Below, piece by piece: positions 28,580 to 37,373 of a DNA stretch of 64,000 nucleotides. The position numbers and the translations under genes are program-made. The stretch comes from an uncultured beta proteobacterium. GTDB taxonomy: Bacteria > Pseudomonadota > Gammaproteobacteria > Burkholderiales > Burkholderiaceae_C. The stretch lies in assembly GCA_903960915.1 (NCBI GenBank), contig CAJCCO010000136.1, positions 16,959 through 80,958 on the forward strand, read 5' to 3'. Under the pieces are notes generated by a model that searched no databases, was not told where the DNA came from, and saw only the letters and a list, made by a program, of their open reading frames with translations. The first letter of the stretch is position 1. Each line of letters opens with the position of its first letter.

Positions 28580-30862
28580 TTACTCGCGCACGCAATCGGC
28601 GAAGTAATGCACCTTGCCGTCTGCGTCCTGCTCTTCCACCAGGCCGTGAATATCGGTCTCAAAGCCAGGGCACTGGGCGTTGAACTCGCGCGAAAACTTG
28701 AGGTAATCCACGATCTTCTTGTTGAACACCTCGCCCGGAATGAGCAGCGGAATACCGGGCGGGTAAGGCGTGACCAGGCCCACGGTGATGCGGCCTTCAA
28801 GCTTGTCAATTTCCACGCGCTCAGTCCTGCGCTGCGCAATGTGTGCGTAGGCGTCGCTGGGCTTCATGGCAGGCGTGAGGTCACTCAAGTACATGTCGGT
28901 GGTGAGCCGCGCAATGTCATATTTGGCGTACAGCGTATGCAAATGCTGGCACAAGTCGGCCAGGCCCATTTTTTCGTAGCGCGGGTGTTTCTGGCAGAAC
29001 TCCGGCAGGATGCGCCACATAGGCTGGTTCTTGTCGTAGTCGTCCTTGAACTGCTGCAAGGCCGTCAACATGCTGTTCCAGCGGCCCTTGGTGATGCCGA
29101 TGGTGAACATGATGAAAAAGCTGTACAGACCGGTTTTCTCCACCACCACGCCGTGCTCGGCCAGAAACTTGGTGACGATGCTGGCAGGAATGCCGGTCTT
29201 GGCAAACTTGCCATTCAGGTCCATGCCGGGTGTGACGATGGTGGCCTTGATGGGGTCGAGCATGTTGAAGCCGGTAGCCATCTTGCCGAAACCATGCCAG
29301 TTGGCGGTGGTGTTGGCCTTGGCGCTCTTACTCTCCCCTTTGAGCACCCAGTCGGTGGCGCGGCCAATGCCTTCGTCGGCCATTTTGTCCGGCCCCCACA
29401 CCTTGAACCACCAGTCGGTGCCGTACTCTTCATCCACCTTGCGCATGGCGCGGCGGAAGTCCAGCGCCTCGGCAATGCTTTCCTCAACCAGCGCGGTGCC
29501 GCCGGGCGGCTCCATCATGGCGGCGGCGACGTCGCAGCTGGCAATGATGCTGTACTGCGGGGAGGTCGAGGTGTGCATCAGGTACGCCTCGTTGAACAAG
29601 GGGCGGTCGAGCTTGACGGTTTGCGAATCTTGCACCAGCACGTGGCTGGCCTGGCTGATACCGGCCAGCAGCTTGTGAATGGACTGGGTGGAATAGACCA
29701 CCGCCTCTTTGGGACGCGCGCGCCGCTTGCCCATGGCATGGTAGGTGCCGTAGAACGGGTGAAAAGCGGCGTGGGGCAGCCAGGCTTCGTCAAAGTGCAG
29801 GTTGTCCACGTAGCCATCGAGCATTTTCTTGATGGTTTCGGTGTTGTAGAGCACCCCGTCATAGGTGGACTGGGTCAGGGTCAGCACGCGCGGCTTGACC
29901 TTCTTGGCGTCTACGCCCTTGAGCAGCGGGTTGGCCTTGATCTTGGCCTGGATGGCGGCCTTCTCAAACTCTTCTTTTGGAATGGGGCCAATGATGCCAA
30001 AGTGGTTGCGCGTGGGCTTCAAAAACACGGGAATGGACCCGGTCATGATGATGGCGTGGAGAATAGATTTGTGGCAGTTGCGGTCGACCACCACCACATC
30101 GCCCGGCGCCACCGTGTGGTGCCAAACCATCTTGTTACTGGTACTGGTTCCGTTGGTTACAAAGAAACAGTGGTCGGCATTGAAAATGCGCGCTGCGTTG
30201 CGTTCGCTTGCCCCAATGGCGCCGTCGTGGTCCAGCAGTTGGCCCAACTCTTCAACCGCATTGCAGACGTCGGCACGCAGCATGTTTTCGCCAAAAAACT
30301 GGTGAAACATTTGGCCCACCGGGCTCTTCAAGAACGCCACGCCACCCGAATGGCCGGGGCAATGCCAGGAGTAGGAGCCGTCTTCGGCGTAATCGAGCAA
30401 GGCCTTGAAAAACGGCGGTTGCACGCCCTCGAGGTAGCTCTTGGCTTCACGGATGATGTGGCGCGCCACAAATTCGGGTGTGTCCTCAAACATGTGAATG
30501 AAGCCGTGTAGCTCACGCAGGATGTCGTTGGGAATGTGGCGCGAGGTCTTTGTCTCGCCATAGACGTAAATGGGCACGTCCAGGTTTTTGCGACGCACTT
30601 CGGCAATGAAGTGGCGCAGGTTCAAAACGGCAGGGTCCAGATCAGGACCGGGCGTGAACTCTTCGTCGTCAATGGACAGAATAAACGCGCTGGCACGGCT
30701 TTGCTGCTGGGCAAACTGGCTCAAATCGCCGTAGCTGGTGACACCCAGCACCTCAAAGCCTTCAGTCTCAATCGCCTGGGCAAGCGCGCGAATGCCCAAG
30801 CCAGAGGTGTTCTCAGAGCGAAAGTCCTCGTCGATGATGACAATGGGGAAGCGAAATTTCAT
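28580..30862 (-). CDS. PLP-dependent arginine/lysine/ornithine decarboxylase
   Basis: 760-residue member of the large bacterial basic amino acid decarboxylase family (fold group III). An N-terminal receiver-like wing domain (VIIDEDFRSENTSGLG) is followed by the PLP core with HCPGHSGG near 167, the substrate/PLP aspartate in HFDEAW at 356-361, and PLP-lysine Lys397 in STQSIHKLLAG. It ends in the usual C-terminal domain. It decarboxylates a basic amino acid to a polyamine or cadaverine; the exact substrate cannot be told by eye. No antiporter lies beside it, so acid resistance by an adjacent pair is not supported. Confidence 0.88.
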   Translation of the reverse strand: MKFRFPIVIIDEDFRSENTSGLGIRALAQAIETEGFEVLGVTSYGDLSQFAQQQSRASAFILSIDDEEFTPGPDLDPAVLNLRHFIAEVRRKNLDVPIYVYGETKTSRHIPNDILRELHGFIHMFEDTPEFVARHIIREAKSYLEGVQPPFFKALLDYAEDGSYSWHCPGHSGGVAFLKSPVGQMFHQFFGENMLRADVCNAVEELGQLLDHDGAIGASERNAARIFNADHCFFVTNGTSTSNKMVWHHTVAPGDVVVVDRNCHKSILHAIIMTGSIPVFLKPTRNHFGIIGPIPKEEFEKAAIQAKIKANPLLKGVDAKKVKPRVLTLTQSTYDGVLYNTETIKKMLDGYVDNLHFDEAWLPHAAFHPFYGTYHAMGKRRARPKEAVVYSTQSIHKLLAGISQASHVLVQDSQTVKLDRPLFNEAYLMHTSTSPQYSIIASCDVAAAMMEPPGGTALVEESIAEALDFRRAMRKVDEEYGTDWWFKVWGPDKMADEGIGRATDWVLKGESKSAKANTTANWHGFGKMATGFNMLDPIKATIVTPGMDLNGKFAKTGIPASIVTKFLAEHGVVVEKTGLYSFFIMFTIGITKGRWNSMLTALQQFKDDYDKNQPMWRILPEFCQKHPRYEKMGLADLCQHLHTLYAKYDIARLTTDMYLSDLTPAMKPSDAYAHIAQRRTERVEIDKLEGRITVGLVTPYPPGIPLLIPGEVFNKKIVDYLKFSREFNAQCPGFETDIHGLVEEQDADGKVHYFADCVRE

Positions 30863-30992
30863 GCGGGCACTCCAGCCTATCTCGGTAAAAAAGGAAACAG
30901 GCGCGAAGTGTAAGGACTAATTAAGTCAGAACTCTTGCACTGCCGGCCATTTGCCCCAAAATGTCTCGTCACACACACATTCAGGAAGAAAT

Positions 30993-31418
30993 ATGGCGGA
31001 TTCAACAATTTGGTGGCTGCTGGTGGGGGCCGCAGTTGCGGTCGAACTGGTCACCGGCACCTTTTACCTGCTCATGATCAGCATAGGTATGGCCGCAGCT
31101 GCGCTGGCCGCCCATGCAGGCGCGAGTATGACCGTTCAACTGGTTACGGCCGCCGTGCTGGGCGGTGGCAGTGTGGCCGCCTGGCGCAGTTACAAACTCA
31201 GACAACCCTCCCCGCCACAGGCCAGCGCCAACCGTGATGTCAACCTGGACATTGGTGAGACGGTGCAAGTCGATGCCTGGCTCCCTAACGGAACCGGCTC
31301 GGTCAAATACCGTGGCGCGCATTGGGATACCTCCCTGGAGCCTGGCGCTGTGGCCGCACCGGGCAGCCACACGATTGTGGAAGTGGTGGGCAACCGTTTG
31401 ATCCTCAGGAAAAACTGA
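30993..31418 (+). CDS. NfeD-like membrane protein
   Basis: 141 residues from ATG 30993 with AGGAAG upstream; the longer in-frame reading from 30951 lacks support. Two or three helices (IWWLLVGAAVAVELVTGTFY, then ISIGMAAAALAAHAG, then a further stretch) are followed by a soluble OB-fold domain from about 85 to the end, ending in VEVVGNRLILRK. NfeD proteins partner with stomatin-like SPFH proteins in membrane quality control, and one lies directly downstream. Confidence 0.88.
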   Translation: MADSTIWWLLVGAAVAVELVTGTFYLLMISIGMAAAALAAHAGASMTVQLVTAAVLGGGSVAAWRSYKLRQPSPPQASANRDVNLDIGETVQVDAWLPNGTGSVKYRGAHWDTSLEPGAVAAPGSHTIVEVVGNRLILRKN

Positions 31419-31487
31419 TGCCAGAAAACGCCGCCGTCACCCTACCCCCTGTTTCGCAAAACGACACCCACCTTTAAGGAAAACCCC

Positions 31488-32396
31488 ATGGAAATTGCAA
31501 TCATCCTGATCGTCATCGCGGCGATATTTATTACCCAGTCGGTCAAAATCGTGCCCCAGCAACATGCCTGGGTCGTGGAGCGACTCGGCAAATACTACGC
31601 CACGCTCACCCCTGGCCTGAACTTTTTAATGCCTTTTGTCGACAAGGTGGCCTACAAACACTTGCTTAAGGAAGTGCCGCTGGACATTCCTAGCCAGGTC
31701 TGCATTACCCGGGACAACACCCAGTTGCAAGTGGACGGCATTCTGTACTTTCAGGTGACCGACGCCATGCGGGCCAGCTACGGCTCCAGCAACTACATCA
31801 TTGCCATCTCGCAACTGGCGCAAACCTCGCTGCGTTCGGTGATCGGCAAGCTGGAGCTGGACAAAACTTTTGAAGAACGCGACATCATCAACGCCCAAGT
31901 GGTGCAAGCCATTGATGAGGCGGCCTTGAATTGGGGCGTGAAAGTGCTGCGCTATGAGATCAAGGATTTAACGCCCCCGAAGGAAATTCTGCACGCCATG
32001 CAACAGCAAATTACGGCCGAGCGTGAAAAACGTGCCTTGATTGCCGCCTCGGAAGGCCGGCGCCAGGAACAGATCAACATTGCCACTGGTGAACGCGAGG
32101 CCTTCATTGCCCGCTCTGAGGGTGAAATGCAAGCCGTGATCAACAAGGCTGAAGGTGACGCCAAATCCATCACCGCCGTGGCTGAAGCCACCGCCCAAGC
32201 GATTGAACGCATTGCCAGCGCCATTAGACAACCCGGTGGCTCAGAAGCTGTGCAACTCAAAGTGGCAGAAAAAGCGGTGGACGCCTACGCCAAAGTGGCC
32301 GCTGACGCCAACACGACCTTGATTGTTCCCAGCAACATGACCGAAGTGTCAGCACTCATTTCATCGGCCATGAAGATGGTGCAAACCCAAAAGTAA
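31488..32396 (+). CDS. SPFH/Band 7 stomatin-like protein (paraslipin)
   Basis: 302 residues with one N-terminal membrane anchor (IAIILIVIAAIFITQSV), then the SPFH domain with VPQQHAWVVERLGKYYATL, and a long helical oligomerisation region rich in Ala/Glu (about 180-260). It resembles E. coli QmcA and should form large membrane microdomain complexes. It lies 69 bp after the nfeD-like gene; the pairing is a conserved two-gene unit. A strong bidirectional terminator follows. Confidence 0.92.
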   Translation: MEIAIILIVIAAIFITQSVKIVPQQHAWVVERLGKYYATLTPGLNFLMPFVDKVAYKHLLKEVPLDIPSQVCITRDNTQLQVDGILYFQVTDAMRASYGSSNYIIAISQLAQTSLRSVIGKLELDKTFEERDIINAQVVQAIDEAALNWGVKVLRYEIKDLTPPKEILHAMQQQITAEREKRALIAASEGRRQEQINIATGEREAFIARSEGEMQAVINKAEGDAKSITAVAEATAQAIERIASAIRQPGGSEAVQLKVAEKAVDAYAKVAADANTTLIVPSNMTEVSALISSAMKMVQTQK

Positions 32397-32406
32397 ATCC
32401 CCTACC

Positions 32407-32434
32407 ACCCAGCACCCAGCACCCAGCACCCAGC
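32407..32434. repeat. Four tandem copies of ACCCAGC
   Basis: A perfect 7-bp unit repeated four times lies in the short non-coding gap after the stomatin gene and just before the terminator. It is non-coding on both strands, and no function is evident. Confidence 0.9.
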
Positions 32435-32447
32435 AGATTCAGCCCTG

Positions 32448-32486
32448 AAAAAAACCCCCGCAGGGATGACCCTGCGGGGGTTTTTT
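32448..32486. terminator. Bidirectional intrinsic terminator
   Basis: The arms AACCCCCGCAGGG and CCCTGCGGGGGTT form a long G+C stem with a tiny loop. It is flanked by A-runs on the left and T-runs on the right, so it can terminate the stomatin operon on the plus strand and the convergent flavoprotein gene on the minus strand. Confidence 0.92.
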
Positions 32487-32511
32487 CTGGCGGCACAGGG
32501 TCGCAGTTACA

Positions 32512-35076
32512 TCAAGAACGGGCCTTGGTATTTTCGGGGTCGTACAAGGCCCCGTAACCAACGGCTTCCACCTTGACTGGGTAGACGTCAGTAAAGTACT
32601 GAACCTGCAACTCACGCCCCACCTGGCAATACGCATAGGGCAAATAGGCCAGCGCAATGTTCTTGCCGATGCTGGGGCCAAAGGCAATGCTGGTGGTGTA
32701 CGAGCGGCGGCCCAGTTCGTCAATCAGCGTGGCACCCGTAGCAGGGTCCATCACCGCCAAATTGCCCAGGGGATAGCGCGCCACGCCGGTGCTGTCGATG
32801 TTGCTGGTCATGGTCAGCGTACACAGCATGGCCGGTTGGTGCTCGCGCTCGCGGAACTTCATGTGGGCTTCCTTGCCGTGGAAGTCGGCGGCCTTCACCT
32901 TGGGGCGGGCCAGATCGGCTTCAAACAAGTTGTACTCGGTCAGTAAATCGCCGTTTTGCAGGCGCAGGCTCTTCTCCATACGGCGGCTGTTGGCATAGGT
33001 TTCCACGCCAACCGGTGTCACACCCAGGGCGTACAGCGCATCCCACAAGGCCAGGCCGTCTTCGTACTTGAAGTGCAGCTCCCAGCCTTGCTCGCCCACA
33101 TACGAAATGTGAAAAGCCAGCACCGGCACGCCGGCGATCTTCAAATCGCGCAAGGCCGCAAAAGGGAAGTTCTCATTGGTCCAGGCCTCTGGCTCATCGG
33201 CAATTTTCTGGATGGTGGCGCGGGCGTTAGGGCCCCACACCCCCAAACAGCCGTACACCGTGGTGGTGTCGGTGATCTTGACGTTGGCACCGCGGTCTTG
33301 CGCCATGCGGCGCACCCAGGTCAGGTCGCGGTGGCCGGCGTCGGCGCCGTCCACAATGCGGTAGTGCTCCTGCCCCAGTCGCAACACGGTCAGGTCGGCG
33401 CGTACGCCGCCCTTGGCGTCCAAAAAGTGGGTGTAAACCCCTTTGCCAACGGCCGTGTCGCCGCCCACTTTGGCCACGCAGATGTATTCCAGCAGGTCGG
33501 CCGCGTCGGGGCCTTCCACATCAAACTCGGCAAAGTGCGAGACATTGATCATGCCCACGTCTTCCGACATCTTCAAATGCTCGGCATTCGATACGCGCCA
33601 GAAATGGCGGTTGTCCCATTCGTTGGCACGCACCGGCACCTTGTCGCCGTAGACCTCAAACAGATGCTCGTTGCTGGCGTAGCCATGCGCACGTTCCCAG
33701 CCGCTGAGTTCCATAAAATAAGCACCCAGCGCTTTTTCGCGCTCGTAGAACGGGCTCTTGAAGATGCCGCGCCCGGCGCTATAGGGCTCGCGGTTGTGCA
33801 CGGGCGGGTTGTAAATCTTGAAGGCGCCTTCGTAGCAGCGGTCGTGAATGTACTGTTCTTCCTGCTGATACGGGTAGAAGCGGGCCACGTCGATGCGGGC
33901 ATGGTCCAGGTGCGTGTAGCCATCGGTCATCCAGTCGGCCAGCAGCTTGCCCACGCCAGGGCCGTCTTTCACCCACACCGCTTCGGCGTACCACAGGCCG
34001 CGCACTTTGGACGATTCGCCAATCGATGGGTTGCCATCGGTGGTCACTTGCAACAGGCCGTTGAACGAGTATTTGTCGTCATAGCCGAGTTCGGCCAAGA
34101 TGGGCGTGAGTTCCATGGCACGCTCCAGCGGCGCCATGATTTGCTCCAGTTCCAGGTCGCGTTGCGAGGGGCTCAGGCGCGCCTGTTCTTTCTCCAACAA
34201 ATCGCGCGGGTGGCACATGCGCGGGTTTTTCTCTTCGTAGTAGCCCCATTCGATCTGACCGCCTTCGGGGGTTTTTGGATCCCCGGTGTCGCGCAAATAG
34301 GCCGAGTTGCCTTGGTCGCGCAAGAGCGGATAGCCAATGTCTTTGCCCGTGCCCGCAAATTCGAGGTAGGGTTTGAAAAAAGTCAGCGGGTGGTCCACCG
34401 GCATGATAGGCAGGTCTTCACCGGCCATGCCTGCAATCAGGCGGCCCCACAAGCCGGCGCACACCACCACGTGTTCTGCGGCAATAAAGCCCTTGGTGGT
34501 TTCCACGCCCTGGATGCGGCCGTTCTCAATGCGCAAGCCGGTGCAGGCCGTGTTGGCAAAAGACAGCAGCTTGCCCGTGGCCACGGCGGCGTCGACCAAC
34601 TCACCCGCCACCATTTGCGAGCGGGGCTTGACCAAACCAGCGTCCGGGTCCCACAGGGCGCCCTGGATCATGTCTTCTTCGAGCAGCGGAAATTTAGCTT
34701 TGGCCTCTGCCGGCGTGATCATTTCCACCCGATTGCCAAAAGCCTTGCCCGAGGCCACGCGGCGCTTGAGCTCGACCATGCGTTCGTCATCGCCCACGCG
34801 GGCAACTTCGATGCCGCCGATGCGTTCGTAGCGGCCTAGCTTGTAGTAGAAGTCGATGCTGTATTTGGTGGTGAAAATCGTCATCTGATCGTGCATCGTA
34901 TTGAAGCAAAAATCAGAGGCGTGGGCCGTGGAGCCAACGTCGGTGGGAATGGCGGATTTGTCGATACCGACGATGTTGTCCCAGCCACGTTCAATCAAGT
35001 GGTGCACCACGGAGGCGCCGACAATGCCGCCTTGGCCAATGATGACGACCTTGGCTCGTTCAGGAAATTTGGCCAT
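32512..35076 (-). CDS. Dimethylglycine/sarcosine dehydrogenase-family flavoprotein with GcvT domain
   Basis: 854 residues from ATG 35076, preceded by AGGAG; the in-frame extension to 35295 is unlikely. An FAD-binding DAO domain (VVIIGQGGIVGASVVHHL at 10-26) is followed by His52 in STAHASDF, in the place of the histidine that holds FAD covalently in dimethylglycine oxidase. An FAO_M-like middle region follows and then a GcvT folate-binding domain from about residue 430. Such enzymes demethylate N-methylated glycines and pass the carbon to THF. Dimethylglycine or sarcosine is likely, but the substrate is unproven. It is monocistronic. Confidence 0.85.
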   Translation of the reverse strand: MAKFPERAKVVIIGQGGIVGASVVHHLIERGWDNIVGIDKSAIPTDVGSTAHASDFCFNTMHDQMTIFTTKYSIDFYYKLGRYERIGGIEVARVGDDERMVELKRRVASGKAFGNRVEMITPAEAKAKFPLLEEDMIQGALWDPDAGLVKPRSQMVAGELVDAAVATGKLLSFANTACTGLRIENGRIQGVETTKGFIAAEHVVVCAGLWGRLIAGMAGEDLPIMPVDHPLTFFKPYLEFAGTGKDIGYPLLRDQGNSAYLRDTGDPKTPEGGQIEWGYYEEKNPRMCHPRDLLEKEQARLSPSQRDLELEQIMAPLERAMELTPILAELGYDDKYSFNGLLQVTTDGNPSIGESSKVRGLWYAEAVWVKDGPGVGKLLADWMTDGYTHLDHARIDVARFYPYQQEEQYIHDRCYEGAFKIYNPPVHNREPYSAGRGIFKSPFYEREKALGAYFMELSGWERAHGYASNEHLFEVYGDKVPVRANEWDNRHFWRVSNAEHLKMSEDVGMINVSHFAEFDVEGPDAADLLEYICVAKVGGDTAVGKGVYTHFLDAKGGVRADLTVLRLGQEHYRIVDGADAGHRDLTWVRRMAQDRGANVKITDTTTVYGCLGVWGPNARATIQKIADEPEAWTNENFPFAALRDLKIAGVPVLAFHISYVGEQGWELHFKYEDGLALWDALYALGVTPVGVETYANSRRMEKSLRLQNGDLLTEYNLFEADLARPKVKAADFHGKEAHMKFREREHQPAMLCTLTMTSNIDSTGVARYPLGNLAVMDPATGATLIDELGRRSYTTSIAFGPSIGKNIALAYLPYAYCQVGRELQVQYFTDVYPVKVEAVGYGALYDPENTKARS

Positions 35077-35363
35077 GTTGCGCTTAGCTCCTAGGGGGAT
35101 GGGTAGGGTGTAGAAATAACAATAAAGTATATGCCCCGTGGGGTGCGTAAGCACTGTAAATGCGACTACGGTTTTCGCAATAACGGCGGGAAATAGCAGG
35201 CCAGCACCCGCGGCAACAAGCCAGGTTGCGTGGTCTCCCCACCCTGTTGACCGGCCTGGAAGGTATTGGTGCGGGTACCGCCTACCCCCAATCACCCCGA
35301 CTCAAGCCGAGGCCACATGGCTTGTAGGTTAATAGGCTTAAAGGTTCAAAGGCTCAAAACAAA
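35077..35363. other. Intergenic region with probable promoter of the flavoprotein gene
   Basis: No convincing gene lies here. On the minus strand a TATACT box (35126-35131) has a weak GTGCTT 17 bases upstream. Between them is a CCCCGTGGGG palindrome (35134-35143) that could be an operator. The rest, to the terminator at 35364, shows no clear feature. Confidence 0.4.
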
Positions 35364-35402
35364 ACCCCGCATGGATTGCGCCATGCGGGGTTTGGTTTTT
35401 TC
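35364..35402 (-). terminator. Intrinsic terminator after tRNA-Ser
   Basis: The arms AACCCCGCATGG and CCATGCGGGGTT enclose a six-base loop, beginning right after the tRNA 3' end when read on the minus strand and followed by TTGTTTT. On the plus strand the same stem is followed by TTTGGTTTTTT, so it may work in both directions. Confidence 0.8.
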
Positions 35403-35492
35403 TGGCGGAACAGGCGGGATTCGAACCCGCGGAAGGTTTTACCCTTCGCACGCTTTCCAGGCGTGTGACTTAAACCGCTCATCCACCGTTCC
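35403..35492 (-). tRNA. tRNA-Ser (anticodon GGA)
   Basis: A 90-nt class II tRNA with encoded CCA. The acceptor stem is GGAACGG with CTGTTCC. The anticodon stem CACGC/GCGTG encloses the loop CTGGAAA with anticodon GGA. A long variable arm (stem GAAGG/CCTTC) is typical of tRNA-Ser. The T-arm carries GGTTCGAATCC. It is transcribed alone and followed by an intrinsic terminator. Confidence 0.97.
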
Positions 35493-35502
35493 AGAGTGGC
35501 AG

Positions 35503-35508
35503 ATTCTA
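35503..35508 (-). promoter_or_regulatory. Probable -10 box of tRNA-Ser
   Basis: TAGAAT on the minus strand, ten bases upstream of the mature tRNA 5' end. A -35 element at standard spacing is not obvious (TTGTCG lies too close), so the promoter is tentative. Confidence 0.4.
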
Positions 35509-35552
35509 CCCGAGCAAATTGCGACAACTCTCGCGACGCATGTTTTCGGCAT

Positions 35553-35576
35553 AAAAAAGGCCACCCGAAGGTGGCC
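35553..35576 (-). terminator. Intrinsic terminator of the LivK-type gene
   Basis: On the minus strand GGCCACC and GGTGGCC pair around a TTCG tetraloop and are followed by six T residues. It lies about 45 bp after the binding-protein stop and upstream of tRNA-Ser. This is a textbook intrinsic terminator. Confidence 0.93.
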
Positions 35577-35618
35577 ATTCAAAAAGTGGCGAACTAGTCG
35601 CCAACTTTCCAAGGGCTA

Positions 35619-36758
35619 TTAACGAATAACAGCGAGGTCGACAGGCTTGCCACCACGGTATGTTTTCAGTGTCAAAGCACCACCTTTGATGTCGCCCTTT
35701 TCGTCAAACGAAATGGGGCCAGTCACGCCTTGGTAGTTGCTGGTTTTAGCCAACACAGGCAGGTATTTAGCTGGGTCTGAAGAGTTAGCCTTCACCATGG
35801 CTGCCACCATCACGTTGACGGAGTCATACACATAAGGAGCGTAAATCTGCACTTCAGCGCCAAACTTGGCTTTGAACTTGGTTTTGAAAGCTTCCATGCC
35901 AGCTTTTTGCTGACCTTCAACACCACCGGCTTCAGCGCAGTAGACCTGATCGTCGGCCATGGCATCACCAGCGAGTTTGGCCAGCTCGGAAGAGCAAATG
36001 CCGTCACCGCCCATGAACTTGGCATTGATACCAAGCGATTTCATCTGACGCAACATGGGGCCGGCCACAGCGTCCATACCGCCGAAGAACACGATATCGG
36101 GCTTCTTGGCCTTCAGTGTGGTCAGGATGGACATGAAGTCAGTGGCTTTGTCGGTCGTGAATTCACGGCCAACTACAGTGCCTTTACCGGCCTTGACAGC
36201 TTTTTCGAACTCGTCAGCCACACCTTGGCCGTAAGCGGTACGGTCATCAATCACAGCAATGGACTTGCCTTTGAGTGTGTTGACAGCGTATTTGCCCAGG
36301 GTGCCGCCCAGATGCACGTCATCAGCCACCACGCGGAACGTGGTTTTGTAGCCTTGGCGTGTGTACTTGGGGTTGGTGGCGGAAGGCGAAATCTGAGGAA
36401 TGCCAGCGTCGCTGTAAATTTTGGAAGCGGGGATGGACGTGCCTGAGTTCAGGTGACCGACAACGCCTTTGACTTTTTGGTCAGCCAATTTTTGCGCGAC
36501 GGTAGTGCCTTGCTTTGGATCGCCTGCATCATCTTCGGTCAACAGTTCAAATTTGACGGTCTTGCCGCCAATTTTGACGCCTTTGGCATTGAGTTCATCA
36601 ATAGCCATCTTGGCACCGTTTTCGTTGTCTTTACCCAGGTGAGCGATGCCGCCTGATGTAGGACCCACGTGACCGATTTTGACGACTTCTTGGGCCATCG
36701 AAATGCCAGCGGCAACAGCAAGCGCAGCAGCTACGGTAATTTTCAACTTCATTTGCAT
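35619..36758 (-). CDS. LivJ/LivK-type periplasmic amino acid-binding protein
   Basis: 379 residues of the branched-chain amino acid binding family (Peripla_BP_6). ATG 36758 has GGAG six bases upstream, better than the in-frame ATG 36770. A signal peptide ([17 protein letters not shown]) is followed by KIGHVGPTSGGIAHLGKDNENGA and NSGTSIPASKIYSDAGIPQISPSATNP. It should deliver Leu/Ile/Val or a related compound to a LivHMGF importer, but no permease or ATPase genes lie beside it. It has its own terminator, so it is an orphan receptor gene. Confidence 0.92.
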   Translation of the reverse strand: MQMKLKITVAAALAVAAGISMAQEVVKIGHVGPTSGGIAHLGKDNENGAKMAIDELNAKGVKIGGKTVKFELLTEDDAGDPKQGTTVAQKLADQKVKGVVGHLNSGTSIPASKIYSDAGIPQISPSATNPKYTRQGYKTTFRVVADDVHLGGTLGKYAVNTLKGKSIAVIDDRTAYGQGVADEFEKAVKAGKGTVVGREFTTDKATDFMSILTTLKAKKPDIVFFGGMDAVAGPMLRQMKSLGINAKFMGGDGICSSELAKLAGDAMADDQVYCAEAGGVEGQQKAGMEAFKTKFKAKFGAEVQIYAPYVYDSVNVMVAAMVKANSSDPAKYLPVLAKTSNYQGVTGPISFDEKGDIKGGALTLKTYRGGKPVDLAVIR

Positions 36759-36947
36759 AAAAAACTCCATAAATTAAAAATGTGAAATATTTCTCCACAC
36801 CCTGAACGTTAACGCAATTTTTGGAGCAAAAACATAGGGTAGACACCAAGATTGCCCGTTAATGGCACATGAGAGCCCCTAATAATCCACAAAATCCCTC
36901 TGAAATTCAGTGTTCTTGACAACAACCGACGGTTAAAAAAATAACAA

Positions 36948-37373
36948 TCATTTTGAATTAAAGTCATGCCGGGTGATGGAATACCCGTGATCCATATAGT
37001 GCTTCCAGCGCCTTCGGGCAGCTTGGCGCTCGTCTTCTTCGAGCCCGACCAGCTCGATAAGCCGCTCAAAGCGCTCAAAACCGGCTGGCACCTCAAGACC
37101 TAAATTGAGCAATACCTGCTGGTGTGCCAATGTGTCCAGGGAAGCGGCAAGCACCACCGGCGAAAACGCTAGCAGGCGGGCATCACTGTCAGCAAAACAG
37201 TGCGGCACAAAATCCAGTTCTGAAAAGGTCCACAAGGCGCTATCCAGGGCAACCAACGTCTCCGGTCGCGCCAAAACCACCACCTTGGCCCCGCTGGCTA
37301 CAGCTTTTCGCAGCAAACGACAGGCGTAGGGCACCAGCTCCGGCACATTGAAGTGGAAATCCAGCTCGGTCAC
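36948..37373 (-). CDS. holC: DNA polymerase III chi subunit
   Basis: 141 residues. The N-terminal TELDFHFNVPELVPYACRLL and the LWTFSELDFVPHCFAD segment are typical of HolC, which links the clamp-loader complex to single-strand binding protein. The start overlaps the pepA stop by four bases, and the pepA-holC pair is conserved in proteobacteria. The C-terminal FERFERLIELVGLEEDERQAARRRWKHY region is charged and helical, normal for betaproteobacterial chi. Confidence 0.93.
   Translation of the reverse strand: MTELDFHFNVPELVPYACRLLRKAVASGAKVVVLARPETLVALDSALWTFSELDFVPHCFADSDARLLAFSPVVLAASLDTLAHQQVLLNLGLEVPAGFERFERLIELVGLEEDERQAARRRWKHYMDHGYSITRHDFNSK

Noticed and set aside
28607..30511. A 634-codon open frame antisense to the decarboxylase gene, and similar long antisense frames at 32956-34839, 12430-13890 and 20766-22187
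   Set aside because: They mirror strong genes codon for codon, have His/Gln/Val-rich non-protein-like composition and no recognisable motif. They are a by-product of high-G+C codon bias.
32481..32500. Similarity of TTTTTTCTGGCGG near 32481 to the tRNA-Ser 3' flank near 35396, as a possible attachment site
   Set aside because: The match is about a dozen bases, arises from a T-tract followed by a common word, and there is no integrase or mobile gene between or beside the sites.
36915..36935. Small AACCG/CGGTT hairpin next to an A-run after holC
   Set aside because: On the holC strand the T-run comes before the hairpin rather than after it, and the stem is only five base pairs.
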